Source: Spirochaetaceae bacterium (GTDB taxonomy: Bacteria; Spirochaetota; Spirochaetia; DSM-27196; Salinispiraceae). Taken from it: a stretch of DNA of 5,640 bases. Positions 1 to 5,640 of this stretch are shown here, piece after piece. The stretch is from positions 1 to 5,640 of the forward strand of contig SKVS01000291.1 in the NCBI GenBank assembly GCA_007129335.1, read 5' to 3'. The stretch's first letter is position 1, and each line of letters starts with the position of its first letter. The notes beneath the pieces are model-generated. The model saw nothing but the letters and a program-made list of their open reading frames with translations, was not told the origin of the DNA and made no database searches. The translations under genes and the position numbers were made by a program.

Positions 1-621
1 AATAGCCCCAGCGCCGATGACAATAAGCTCGGAGGGCACCTCTTTGAGTTCCAAGGCATGGGTGCTGTTCAGAATCCTGTCACCGTCGAATTCAAATCCC
101 GGAAGCTGTACCGGTTGACTACCCGTTGCAATGACGGTGTGTTTGCCCCGGATTCTATACCTTCCATCCTTACCTTGAACCTCGACTTCCAGAGGATTAC
201 CCGGCAGGAAGGTTCCCTGACCCTCCAGGGAGGTAATTCCATTGGCTTTGATCAACTGGGCAATTCCACCGGTGAGTTTCTTTACGACCTTATCTTTGCG
301 GTTCATCATGGTTTTCAAATCCAGATGAGGTTTATCGAGCACGATACCGTGATCCCCAAGATGTTGAACCTGATGAAACCGTTCAGAACTTTCCAACAAG
401 GCTTTTGAGGGGATACACCCGACATTCAAACAAGTCCCCCCAAAAGTAGGCTCTTTTTCTACCAGGCAAACCTTCATCCCTAACTGGGCACAACGAATAG
501 CACAGACATATCCTCCAGGCCCAGCTCCTAGAATAACCGTATCGAACTGGAGTAATTCGGCAGACTGATTTCCCGATTTACTTCCCTGGTCATGCTCTTT
601 CTGAGTACTCTCTTTCTTCAT
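1..621 (-). CDS. lpd: Dihydrolipoyl dehydrogenase (E3), N-terminal 207 residues; 3' end beyond the window
   Basis: FAD-dependent disulfide oxidoreductase that reoxidises the dihydrolipoyl group on E2 and passes electrons to NAD+; cytoplasmic third component of the 2-oxoglutarate dehydrogenase complex. The frame is open from the ATG at 621 to the left edge. Visible in the translation are the FAD-binding Rossmann motif LGAGPGGY (residues 31-38), the redox-active disulfide motif GGTCLNVGCIPSK (61-73, cysteines 64 and 69), an ATGSQP motif (165-170), and the start of the NAD-binding motif VIGAGAI (201-207), where the window ends. About half to 60 percent missing is inferred from the usual family length of roughly 460-480. 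The start is supported by a Shine-Dalgarno at 628-633. About 25 polar, charged residues precede the FAD domain, more than usual, and they do not form a lipoyl domain. It lies 29 nt after sucB, so it is probably co-transcribed and dedicated to this complex, though E3 is often shared with pyruvate dehydrogenase. Confidence 0.96.
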   Translation of the reverse strand, partial: MKKESTQKEHDQGSKSGNQSAELLQFDTVILGAGPGGYVCAIRCAQLGMKVCLVEKEPTFGGTCLNVGCIPSKALLESSERFHQVQHLGDHGIVLDKPHLDLKTMMNRKDKVVKKLTGGIAQLIKANGITSLEGQGTFLPGNPLEVEVQGKDGRYRIRGKHTVIATGSQPVQLPGFEFDGDRILNSTHALELKEVPSELIVIGAGAI

Positions 622-627
622 GTTTCT

Positions 628-633
628 TCCTCT
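628..633 (-). promoter_or_regulatory. Ribosome binding site of lpd
   Basis: On the minus strand AGAGGA sits 6 nt before the ATG at 621. It supports translation starting there and so supports the charged N-terminal extension of Lpd. The rest of the 29-nt gap after sucB shows no promoter or terminator. Confidence 0.7.
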
Positions 634-650
634 CAGACAATATTACCGAC

Positions 651-1847
651 TCACACATCCAGAACCATGCGGCTGGGATCTTCAATTTGGTCCTTAACCA
701 TTTTTAAGAAACTGATGGCTTCTTTACCGTCTATCATCCGGTGATCATAGGTGAGAGCAAGGTACATCATTGGGCGAATTACAATCTCCCCATTACGTAC
801 AACAGCTCTATCCTGAATTGAGTGCATTCCCATTACAGCGGTTTGGGGAGGATTGGGAATTGGGGTGCTGAGCATTGAACCGAAAACCCCGCCATTGCTG
901 ATAGTAAAGGTTCCTCCAGATAAATCAGCAGGGGAAATTCTTTTTGCCCTGGCTTTTTGCCCATAATCGAGTATGGCAAGCTCAATCTCTGCCAGAGACA
1001 AATTCTGCACGCTTCTCAAAACCGGGGTAATAAGACCCCGTTCGGTACTCATGGCCACCCCAATATCTACATAGTTGTTGTACAGAATATCATTTCCATC
1101 GATAAATGCGTTTACCTGAGGAAAGGCTTGCAGTGCCCTTTGGGATGCCTTAATGAACAATCCCATAAAACCGAGCTTGACCCCGTGCTTCTTCTCGAAA
1201 AGGTCTTTGTACTGGTTTCTCAGCTCCATAACCTGGGACATGTCCACCTCATTGAAGGTGGTAAGATGAGCAGCATTCTGTTTGCTGGCAACCAATCTTT
1301 GGGCAATGGTACGCCGGATTGGAGTCATAGGAACCCTGGTTTGGTTCTTCCCAGCCTCAGGAGCATCCTGGTCAGGGGAAACCTTTGACCCTTGTTCCTT
1401 CTCCAGATGATTTTTTACATCTTCTTTCAGAATTCTCCCTCCTGGTCCTGTTCCCCGGATTAGCGAAGGATCAAGGTTGTTTTCCCGTACCATTTTCCGA
1501 ACTGCAGGAGTCAGATCAGAGCCAGTTTCCTGAGTATTGTTGTTCCCGGATATTTTTTCCGATGGGGCGGGAGTTTGTTCAGGTTTATCAACTGGTGGAT
1601 TTTCTGGTTGTTCAATAGTTTCATCGATGGTTCCCACGACCTCATGAACCTGTACCTCCGTTCCAGGAAGTTTATCCATTTTGAGCTTTCCAGAGGCAGG
1701 AGCGGGAACAGCCATGGTTGCTTTGTCGGTTTCCAGTTCGAACACCTCCTGTCCTTCTGTAACGTACTGTCCATCCTGAACAAGCCAGGTTGCCAGTATC
1801 CCGCTGGTAATGCTTTCTCCCACTGCTGGAACGGTAATGTCAATCAT
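651..1847 (-). CDS. sucB: Dihydrolipoyllysine succinyltransferase (E2o) of 2-oxoglutarate dehydrogenase
   Basis: Core E2 of the 2-oxoglutarate dehydrogenase complex: its lipoyl arm takes the succinyl group from E1 and the catalytic domain transfers it to CoA. The protein is 398 residues, close to the 405 of E. coli SucB, and complete. Domain order: one lipoyl domain (about 2-76) with the lipoylation site ETDKAT, lysine 42; a Pro/Glu/Asn-rich flexible linker (about 77-110); a peripheral subunit-binding domain (about 112-150, beginning LTPAVRKMV and containing [13 protein letters not shown]); a second linker; and the catalytic acyltransferase domain (about 170-398). The catalytic signature is DHRMIDG, giving His369 and Asp373. 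The C-terminus ([10 protein letters not shown]) closely resembles that of E. coli SucB, which favours a succinyltransferase over the acetyl or branched-chain homologues; the adjacent sucA agrees. The ATG at 1847 has a good Shine-Dalgarno. It lies 31 nt after sucA and 29 nt before lpd. Confidence 0.98.
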   Translation of the reverse strand: MIDITVPAVGESITSGILATWLVQDGQYVTEGQEVFELETDKATMAVPAPASGKLKMDKLPGTEVQVHEVVGTIDETIEQPENPPVDKPEQTPAPSEKISGNNNTQETGSDLTPAVRKMVRENNLDPSLIRGTGPGGRILKEDVKNHLEKEQGSKVSPDQDAPEAGKNQTRVPMTPIRRTIAQRLVASKQNAAHLTTFNEVDMSQVMELRNQYKDLFEKKHGVKLGFMGLFIKASQRALQAFPQVNAFIDGNDILYNNYVDIGVAMSTERGLITPVLRSVQNLSLAEIELAILDYGQKARAKRISPADLSGGTFTISNGGVFGSMLSTPIPNPPQTAVMGMHSIQDRAVVRNGEIVIRPMMYLALTYDHRMIDGKEAISFLKMVKDQIEDPSRMVLDV

Positions 1848-1855
1848 GAAAGGTT

Positions 1856-1861
1856 CTCCTT
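1856..1861 (-). promoter_or_regulatory. Ribosome binding site of sucB
   Basis: AAGGAG on the minus strand, 8 nt before the ATG at 1847, near the ideal Shine-Dalgarno sequence and spacing. It lies in the 31-nt sucA-sucB gap, which contains no visible terminator, consistent with co-transcription of the two genes. Confidence 0.8.
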
Positions 1862-1878
1862 CTTTGTAAAACGTTTCC

Positions 1879-4800
1879 TTACTCTATAGGCCCAAAGGCT
1901 GCGCTTAAAAACTCTTCCAACTCCCGGGTATGCTGGGTATGACTTCCACTGGCGGGACTTGCACCAGAAGGTCTTCCGGCATATTCCAGGCGAAAAGGTT
2001 GAGGAATAAAATCGGGATAGCGCTGGAACACAAAATACCAGGCCCCCCTGTTTCGGCTTTCTTCCTGAACCCACCGAAAAACCTTGGCTTTGGTATAGCG
2101 ACTGCAAATTTCCACCAACTGATCGTTGGGGAAAGGATATATTTGCTCCAGGCGAATAATTGCTGTATCCCGGTCATTTAACTGCTCTTTTCGGGCAATG
2201 AGGTCATAGTACACCTTTCCACTGCACAAAAGCACCTTGGTTTCCTTACCGGTAGCCGAACTATCATCGATCACATCCTGGAAGTATCCGCTGGTCAGTT
2301 CTTGTACTGGAGAACGGGCAATCTTGTTCCTCAGCATGCTTTTCGGTGTCATTACCACCAGGGGCTTGCGGAAAGGTTGGTGAACCTGTCGGCGAAGCAG
2401 ATGGAAAAACTGAGCAGGAGTAGAAGGGTTTACAACCTGAATATTATTTTCTGCGCAGAGACTTAAAAACCGTTCCAGATGGGCGCTGGAATGCTCAGGC
2501 CCCTGGCCTTCGTATCCATGGGGAAGCAGCATGACCAGACCACTGGATCTGAACCATTTGGTTTCAGCAGCTACTATGAACTGGTCAATAATAACCTGGG
2601 CTCCGTTAACGAAATCGCCGAACTGGGCTTCCCACATGATAAGGGCGTCAGGAAGGGCAATACTGTAGCCGTACTCGAATCCAAGAACAGAAAACTCACT
2701 TAAGGGGCTGTCGTAGGCTGCAAAAAAACCCTGCTCTTCAGCTATATTCTGCAAAGGCAGGTAACTCACCGGCTTTACGGAACTATGGTCCCACCACACA
2801 CTATGGCGTTGACTGAATGTGCCCCGCCCACAATCCTCTCCTGAAAGACGTACTGGGTATCCCTCGAGCAATATGCTACCAAAGGCCATGCTCTCAGCAA
2901 AGGCCCAGTCAACAGCTTTCTCTTCATAGAACTGTTTGTACCTTTCTTCAAGAAAACGATTGAGCTTTGGGTGAATTTGAAAATTTTCAGGAACGGTACA
3001 CAAGGTTTTTGCAATTGGCTCTAAAATCTTCATGGGTACATCGGTAGGTATGGGGGTAAAGCTGTAAGCCCGCTTATACTTGTTCCACACCCCTGTTTCA
3101 AAGGCATCATCAACCCTGGGTTGATAATCTCCCTTTGCAAGGGTCAGCTGTTTTTTGAGAAATGCCTTGTATTCGTCGCGAAATGCATTTTGTTCCTCCT
3201 CCAGCCAGACTCCTTCTTCTCTGAGTTTCCTGCCATAGAGGGTTCTTACACTTTGATGACTGTTTATGAGTCCGTACATTTTTGGATGGGTGAAGCTCGG
3301 TTCGTCTGCTTCATTATGACCGAGCCTCCGATAACAGATCATGTCAATAACCACATCGGTTGCAAATTTCTGTCGGAACCGAATAGCCAGATCCATAGCC
3401 CGAATGACTGCTTCTGGATCGTCGCCGTTTACATGAAAGACCGGTATGGAAATGGATTTAGCTATATCCGTGGCAAAGAAGGTAGATCGGGCATCCTTAC
3501 TTGCAGTAGTAAATCCAATTTGATTATTAACAATAAGGTGTATGGTACCCCCGGTTTTATACCCCCTGAGCTGGCTCAGGTTCAGAGTCTCGGCAACCAC
3601 GCCCTGGCCACTGAAGGCTGCATCCCCATGAATGAGAATTGGAATGACCTTTTTCCGCAACCGGTCACCCCGGCGGCGTTGGATACCCCGGGTTTTCCCC
3701 TCTACAACCGGATCCACCGCTTCCAAATGGCTGGGATTGGCGACCAGGGAAATGTGCACCGATGAGCCGGACTGTTCATCCACAAAATCGTGGCTGTACC
3801 CAAGATGATATTTAACATCCCCGGAACCACCGTAGGTATGGGGGGTGTAGTTATCTACAAAGGCCGCAAACATGTCTACAGGTTCTTTTCCCAGGGCGTT
3901 GCACAGAACATTCAGCCTGCCCCTGTGGGCCATACCAAAAACCAGCTCCTGTACTCCATGATTCGCTGCACCGGATATAAGGTAACGCAGAGCAGGAATG
4001 AGGGTCTCTGATCCTTCGAGGCTGAATCTTTTTTGTCCAATAAAACTGGTGTGAATGAAGGTCTCGAATTCTTCAGCCCGAATAAGATCTTGTTGTATAC
4101 CGATTTTCTCCTCGGCTGTTAAACCATTATGAGCCTTTGACCCCTCAATATGTTCAATGAGCCATTTCCGAATTGCTTTATTCTGAATATGAAGGATTTC
4201 CGAACCAAAGGTACCGCAGTAAATGGTCTGCAGCCTCTGGACTATTTCTCTGAGGGGTTGAATAGGAGGTTGCATGAAGCGGCCTGCGTAAAAACTCCGA
4301 TCCAAATCTTCTTCGCTCAAACCGAACTCTTTCAAGGTCAGACTCTCGTAATCTCCCTCAATGGTAAACAGCCGGTAATACTGATCGGGAGTCAGGTAGC
4401 CTTCCAGGGGATTCGTCTTGGCATAGATATACCCAACATCCCTATATGCCCAAATCAGGCTGTTTACCCTACCCTGCTTTACCAGACTCTCCGCATCGGA
4501 GTCTTTTAAAGAGGACCCCGATCCCTGGGGATCCATTGCCTCTACCCGGTACCGGGGAAATCTTTTCTGCACGGGTATTTGGTCCGGAGTATATCCCTGA
4601 GCTTTCGATTCTTCAGCATTCGATTCTTCAGCATTCAATACCGCGGATCCGGAGAAGGGTACACCATCGGCATAGTCGGAATAATTCTGATACTGGAGAA
4701 AAAAATCCTGCCAGGAGGGATCAACACCTCCGGGATCCTGTTTCCAAGCTTCGTAAAGCTCATCGATGTAAGGTGAATAGCTTGTAAGTTCTTCCCGCAT
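1879..4800 (-). CDS. sucA: 2-oxoglutarate dehydrogenase E1 component (thiamine diphosphate-dependent)
   Basis: Decarboxylates 2-oxoglutarate and succinylates the lipoyl group of SucB; the first, rate-setting enzyme of the complex, a cytoplasmic homodimer. The protein is 973 residues; E. coli SucA has 933. Visible: an N-terminal segment typical of the family (about 5-40, [11 protein letters not shown] then VDPSWQDFF); a low-complexity linker with a duplicated NAEES (56-65); the thiamine-diphosphate domain with AHRGRLNVL (His292), DVKYHLG (His332), [11 protein letters not shown] (392-402), NNQIGFTT (425-432) and HNEADEPSF (495-503); the transketolase-like pyrimidine domain (about 628-819) with [14 protein letters not shown] (654-667) and [15 protein letters not shown]; and a C-terminal domain with [13 protein letters not shown] near 940. 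The ATG at 4800 is chosen over an in-frame GTG at 4833 (11 residues longer) because it has a Shine-Dalgarno at 4807-4811, whereas the GTG has none at useful spacing and falls in the loop of a predicted hairpin. The gene follows sucD by 146 nt and precedes sucB by 31 nt. Confidence 0.98.
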   Translation of the reverse strand: MREELTSYSPYIDELYEAWKQDPGGVDPSWQDFFLQYQNYSDYADGVPFSGSAVLNAEESNAEESKAQGYTPDQIPVQKRFPRYRVEAMDPQGSGSSLKDSDAESLVKQGRVNSLIWAYRDVGYIYAKTNPLEGYLTPDQYYRLFTIEGDYESLTLKEFGLSEEDLDRSFYAGRFMQPPIQPLREIVQRLQTIYCGTFGSEILHIQNKAIRKWLIEHIEGSKAHNGLTAEEKIGIQQDLIRAEEFETFIHTSFIGQKRFSLEGSETLIPALRYLISGAANHGVQELVFGMAHRGRLNVLCNALGKEPVDMFAAFVDNYTPHTYGGSGDVKYHLGYSHDFVDEQSGSSVHISLVANPSHLEAVDPVVEGKTRGIQRRRGDRLRKKVIPILIHGDAAFSGQGVVAETLNLSQLRGYKTGGTIHLIVNNQIGFTTASKDARSTFFATDIAKSISIPVFHVNGDDPEAVIRAMDLAIRFRQKFATDVVIDMICYRRLGHNEADEPSFTHPKMYGLINSHQSVRTLYGRKLREEGVWLEEEQNAFRDEYKAFLKKQLTLAKGDYQPRVDDAFETGVWNKYKRAYSFTPIPTDVPMKILEPIAKTLCTVPENFQIHPKLNRFLEERYKQFYEEKAVDWAFAESMAFGSILLEGYPVRLSGEDCGRGTFSQRHSVWWDHSSVKPVSYLPLQNIAEEQGFFAAYDSPLSEFSVLGFEYGYSIALPDALIMWEAQFGDFVNGAQVIIDQFIVAAETKWFRSSGLVMLLPHGYEGQGPEHSSAHLERFLSLCAENNIQVVNPSTPAQFFHLLRRQVHQPFRKPLVVMTPKSMLRNKIARSPVQELTSGYFQDVIDDSSATGKETKVLLCSGKVYYDLIARKEQLNDRDTAIIRLEQIYPFPNDQLVEICSRYTKAKVFRWVQEESRNRGAWYFVFQRYPDFIPQPFRLEYAGRPSGASPASGSHTQHTRELEEFLSAAFGPIE
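4604..4636 (-). repeat. 15-bp direct tandem repeat within sucA (about 2.2 copies)
   Basis: Two identical, adjacent 15-bp units occupy 4605-4619 and 4620-4634 (plus-strand unit TCGATTCTTCAGCAT), and period-15 identity extends to 4604-4636. Because 15 is a multiple of three, the reading frame is kept, and the repeat encodes two copies of the pentapeptide NAEES. It lies in the hydrophilic linker between the N-terminal segment and the catalytic core of SucA, where length variation should be tolerated. Perfect nucleotide identity suggests a recent slippage duplication. Confidence 0.95.
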
Positions 4801-4806
4801 AATGGG

Positions 4807-4811
4807 CCTCT
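4807..4811 (-). promoter_or_regulatory. Ribosome binding site of sucA, next to a leader hairpin
   Basis: AGAGG on the minus strand lies 6 nt before the ATG at 4800 and decides that start over the upstream GTG at 4833. One base separates it from the base of the inverted repeat at 4813-4856, so folding of the leader could influence ribosome access. Confidence 0.7.
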
Positions 4812-4812
4812 T

Positions 4813-4856
4813 TTTGGTAGAAGCAGGCAGCACGCCGAGAAAGCCTGGCTACCAAA
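4813..4856 (-). promoter_or_regulatory. Inverted repeat / predicted leader hairpin upstream of sucA
   Basis: On the transcribed (minus) strand TTTGGTAG at 4856-4849 is perfectly complementary to CTACCAAA at 4820-4813 (8 bp). Inside it CAGGC (4847-4843) pairs with GCCTG (4828-4824), a further 5 bp, with a 1-by-3 internal loop and a 14-nt terminal loop. No T-run follows on the minus strand, so it is not a normal intrinsic terminator. A role in mRNA stability, processing between sucD and sucA, translation control or protein binding is possible; none is shown. The repeat itself is seen directly, and its function is inference. Confidence 0.5.
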
Positions 4857-4878
4857 GCTACTACCACAGTATATGTTC

Positions 4879-4910
4879 AGCCCCCGGTATAAAGATAATG
4901 CCCGGAGGCT
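4879..4910 (-). repeat. Second inverted repeat in the sucD-sucA spacer
   Basis: Minus-strand arms AGCCTCCGG (4910-4902) and CCGGGGGCT (4887-4879) form a 9-bp GC-rich stem with one T-G wobble and a 14-nt AT-rich loop. It begins 36 nt after the sucD stop. The bases that follow it on the minus strand (TGAACATATACTG) lack a U-tract, so a Rho-independent terminator is unlikely. It could be a 3'-end stabilising structure for the sucD message or a partial attenuator. Confidence 0.45.
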
Positions 4911-4946
4911 TATTTCGAAATTTCCTCAAAGCTAAAGAAAAAGATT

Positions 4947-5640
4947 CTAGGATAATTTCTTCTTCAACAAACCGGGAATTTCACTGGGGGTATTGGCCAC
5001 CGGTACTCCCGCATCCTCAAGAGCCTTTACCTTTGCCTCAGGGGTTCCTTTTCCACCGGAAATGATTGCTCCGGCGTGTCCCATTCGCTTTCCCGGGGGA
5101 GCTGTTCGGCCACTGATGAAACCCACGACAGGCTTTTTCATGTTAGCCTTGATCCAGGCAGCAGCAGCTTCCTCGTCTTCTCCCCCTATTTCTCCGATCA
5201 TAACAACTCCATCGGTTCCCGGATCATTGTTGAACAGGTCAAGCAGATCAATAAAACCCGACCCAACAACCGGATCCCCACCGATTCCAACGCAGGTACT
5301 TTGCCCCATGTCATTAGTTGTAAGGGCGTGAACCACCTCGTAGGTCAGGGTACCCGATCTACTAATAACCCCAACTGTTCCCGGTTTGTGAATTTTTGCG
5401 GGCATAATTCCAATTTTACATGATCCCGGACTAATGAGACCCGGACAGTTAGGTCCAATCATCCGCGAACCCTTGGACTTAACATAATGGTACATAACCA
5501 GAACATCATTCACCGGAACCCCCTCGGTTATACACACAATGAGGGGAATTCCCCCGTCAGCAGCTTCTTTAATAGCTCCTGCTGCGAAGGGCGCTGGCAC
5601 AAAAATAACCGAAACATCTATTTTGTGCTGGGCTGCAGCA
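4947..5640 (-). CDS. sucD: Succinyl-CoA synthetase (ADP/GDP-forming) alpha subunit, C-terminal 230 residues; 5' end beyond the window
   Basis: With the SucC beta subunit it converts succinyl-CoA, phosphate and NDP to succinate, CoA and NTP through a phosphohistidine; cytoplasmic TCA enzyme. The frame runs open from the right edge to a TAG at 4947-4949. Comparison from memory with the 289-residue E. coli SucD suggests that about 59 N-terminal residues are missing, including the first CoA-binding loop. Visible in order: [93 protein letters not shown] and the active-site motif [10 protein letters not shown]. The phosphorylated histidine is encoded at 5076-5078, residue 188 of the visible part, aligning with the E. 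coli active-site histidine. An in-frame GTG at 5600 is internal and is not the start. sucC is expected just upstream, outside the window. The product of this enzyme pair is coupled to the SucAB-Lpd complex encoded downstream. Confidence 0.97.
   Translation of the reverse strand, partial: AAAQHKIDVSVIFVPAPFAAGAIKEAADGGIPLIVCITEGVPVNDVLVMYHYVKSKGSRMIGPNCPGLISPGSCKIGIMPAKIHKPGTVGVISRSGTLTYEVVHALTTNDMGQSTCVGIGGDPVVGSGFIDLLDLFNNDPGTDGVVMIGEIGGEDEEAAAAWIKANMKKPVVGFISGRTAPPGKRMGHAGAIISGGKGTPEAKVKALEDAGVPVANTPSEIPGLLKKKLS

Noticed and set aside
58..408. Plus-strand open frame of 116 codons opposite lpd
   Set aside because: The minus strand here encodes unmistakable Lpd sequence, including part of its FAD domain; the plus frame has no family resemblance.
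3121..3765. Long plus-strand open frame (214 codons) opposite sucA
   Set aside because: It is fully antisense to the conserved thiamine-diphosphate domain of SucA, has no recognisable motif, and its composition is explained by the codons of the opposite strand.
4801..4833. Upstream in-frame GTG start for sucA at 4833
   Set aside because: It has no Shine-Dalgarno at a useful distance, adds 11 residues not typical of the family, and falls in the loop of the predicted hairpin; the ATG at 4800 has AGAGG 6 nt upstream.
4868..4873. TATACT on the minus strand as a -10 box for a sucA promoter
   Set aside because: It matches TATAAT at five of six positions, but the region 17-18 nt upstream (ATCTTT / TATCTT) does not resemble TTGACA. 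An internal promoter here is possible but not supported well enough to annotate.
4926..4965. A-rich and T-rich segments around the sucD stop as an intrinsic terminator
   Set aside because: The arms pair imperfectly, are almost entirely A/T, and no GC-rich stem followed by a U-tract can be built.
1..5640. Mobile elements, CRISPR arrays, tRNA/rRNA genes or an undescribed accessory system
   Set aside because: Reading both strands showed no CRISPR-like repeat-spacer series, transposase, integrase or structured RNA gene; almost the entire window is accounted for by four core TCA genes.

Overview
The window carries the 2-oxoglutarate-to-succinate segment of the TCA cycle. All genes lie on the minus strand. 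In transcription order they are sucD (5' end cut off by the right edge), sucA, sucB and lpd (3' end cut off by the left edge). All four are recognised with high confidence from catalytic motifs read in the translations. Plus-strand open frames are shadows of these genes.

Layout in transcription order: sucD runs from the right edge to its stop at 4947-4949. A 146-nt spacer (4801-4946) follows and is the only sizeable non-coding stretch; it contains two inverted repeats, one of which ends one base before the sucA Shine-Dalgarno. sucA (4800-1879) is followed after 31 nt by sucB (1847-651), and after 29 nt by lpd (621 to the left edge). The two short gaps hold only ribosome binding sites. No intrinsic terminator is visible, so one polycistronic transcript for sucA-sucB-lpd is likely, probably with sucD and an unseen sucC upstream.

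Function: SucA (E1o), SucB (E2o) and Lpd (E3) form the 2-oxoglutarate dehydrogenase complex, which makes succinyl-CoA, CO2 and NADH. SucD is the alpha subunit of succinyl-CoA synthetase, which converts succinyl-CoA to succinate with substrate-level phosphorylation. The cluster therefore encodes two consecutive TCA steps.

Organism: a bacterium with an oxidative TCA cycle and moderate GC (roughly mid-to-high 40s percent by eye, not computed). The E1o is the long homodimeric bacterial/mitochondrial type, not a ferredoxin-dependent oxidoreductase. A sucCD-sucAB-lpd arrangement is familiar from alphaproteobacteria and some other Gram-negative groups, but the phylum cannot be fixed from this window. 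This is mainly an ordinary housekeeping region. The less ordinary points are the paired hairpins in the sucD-sucA spacer, a 15-bp in-frame duplication in sucA, and an N-terminal extension on Lpd.
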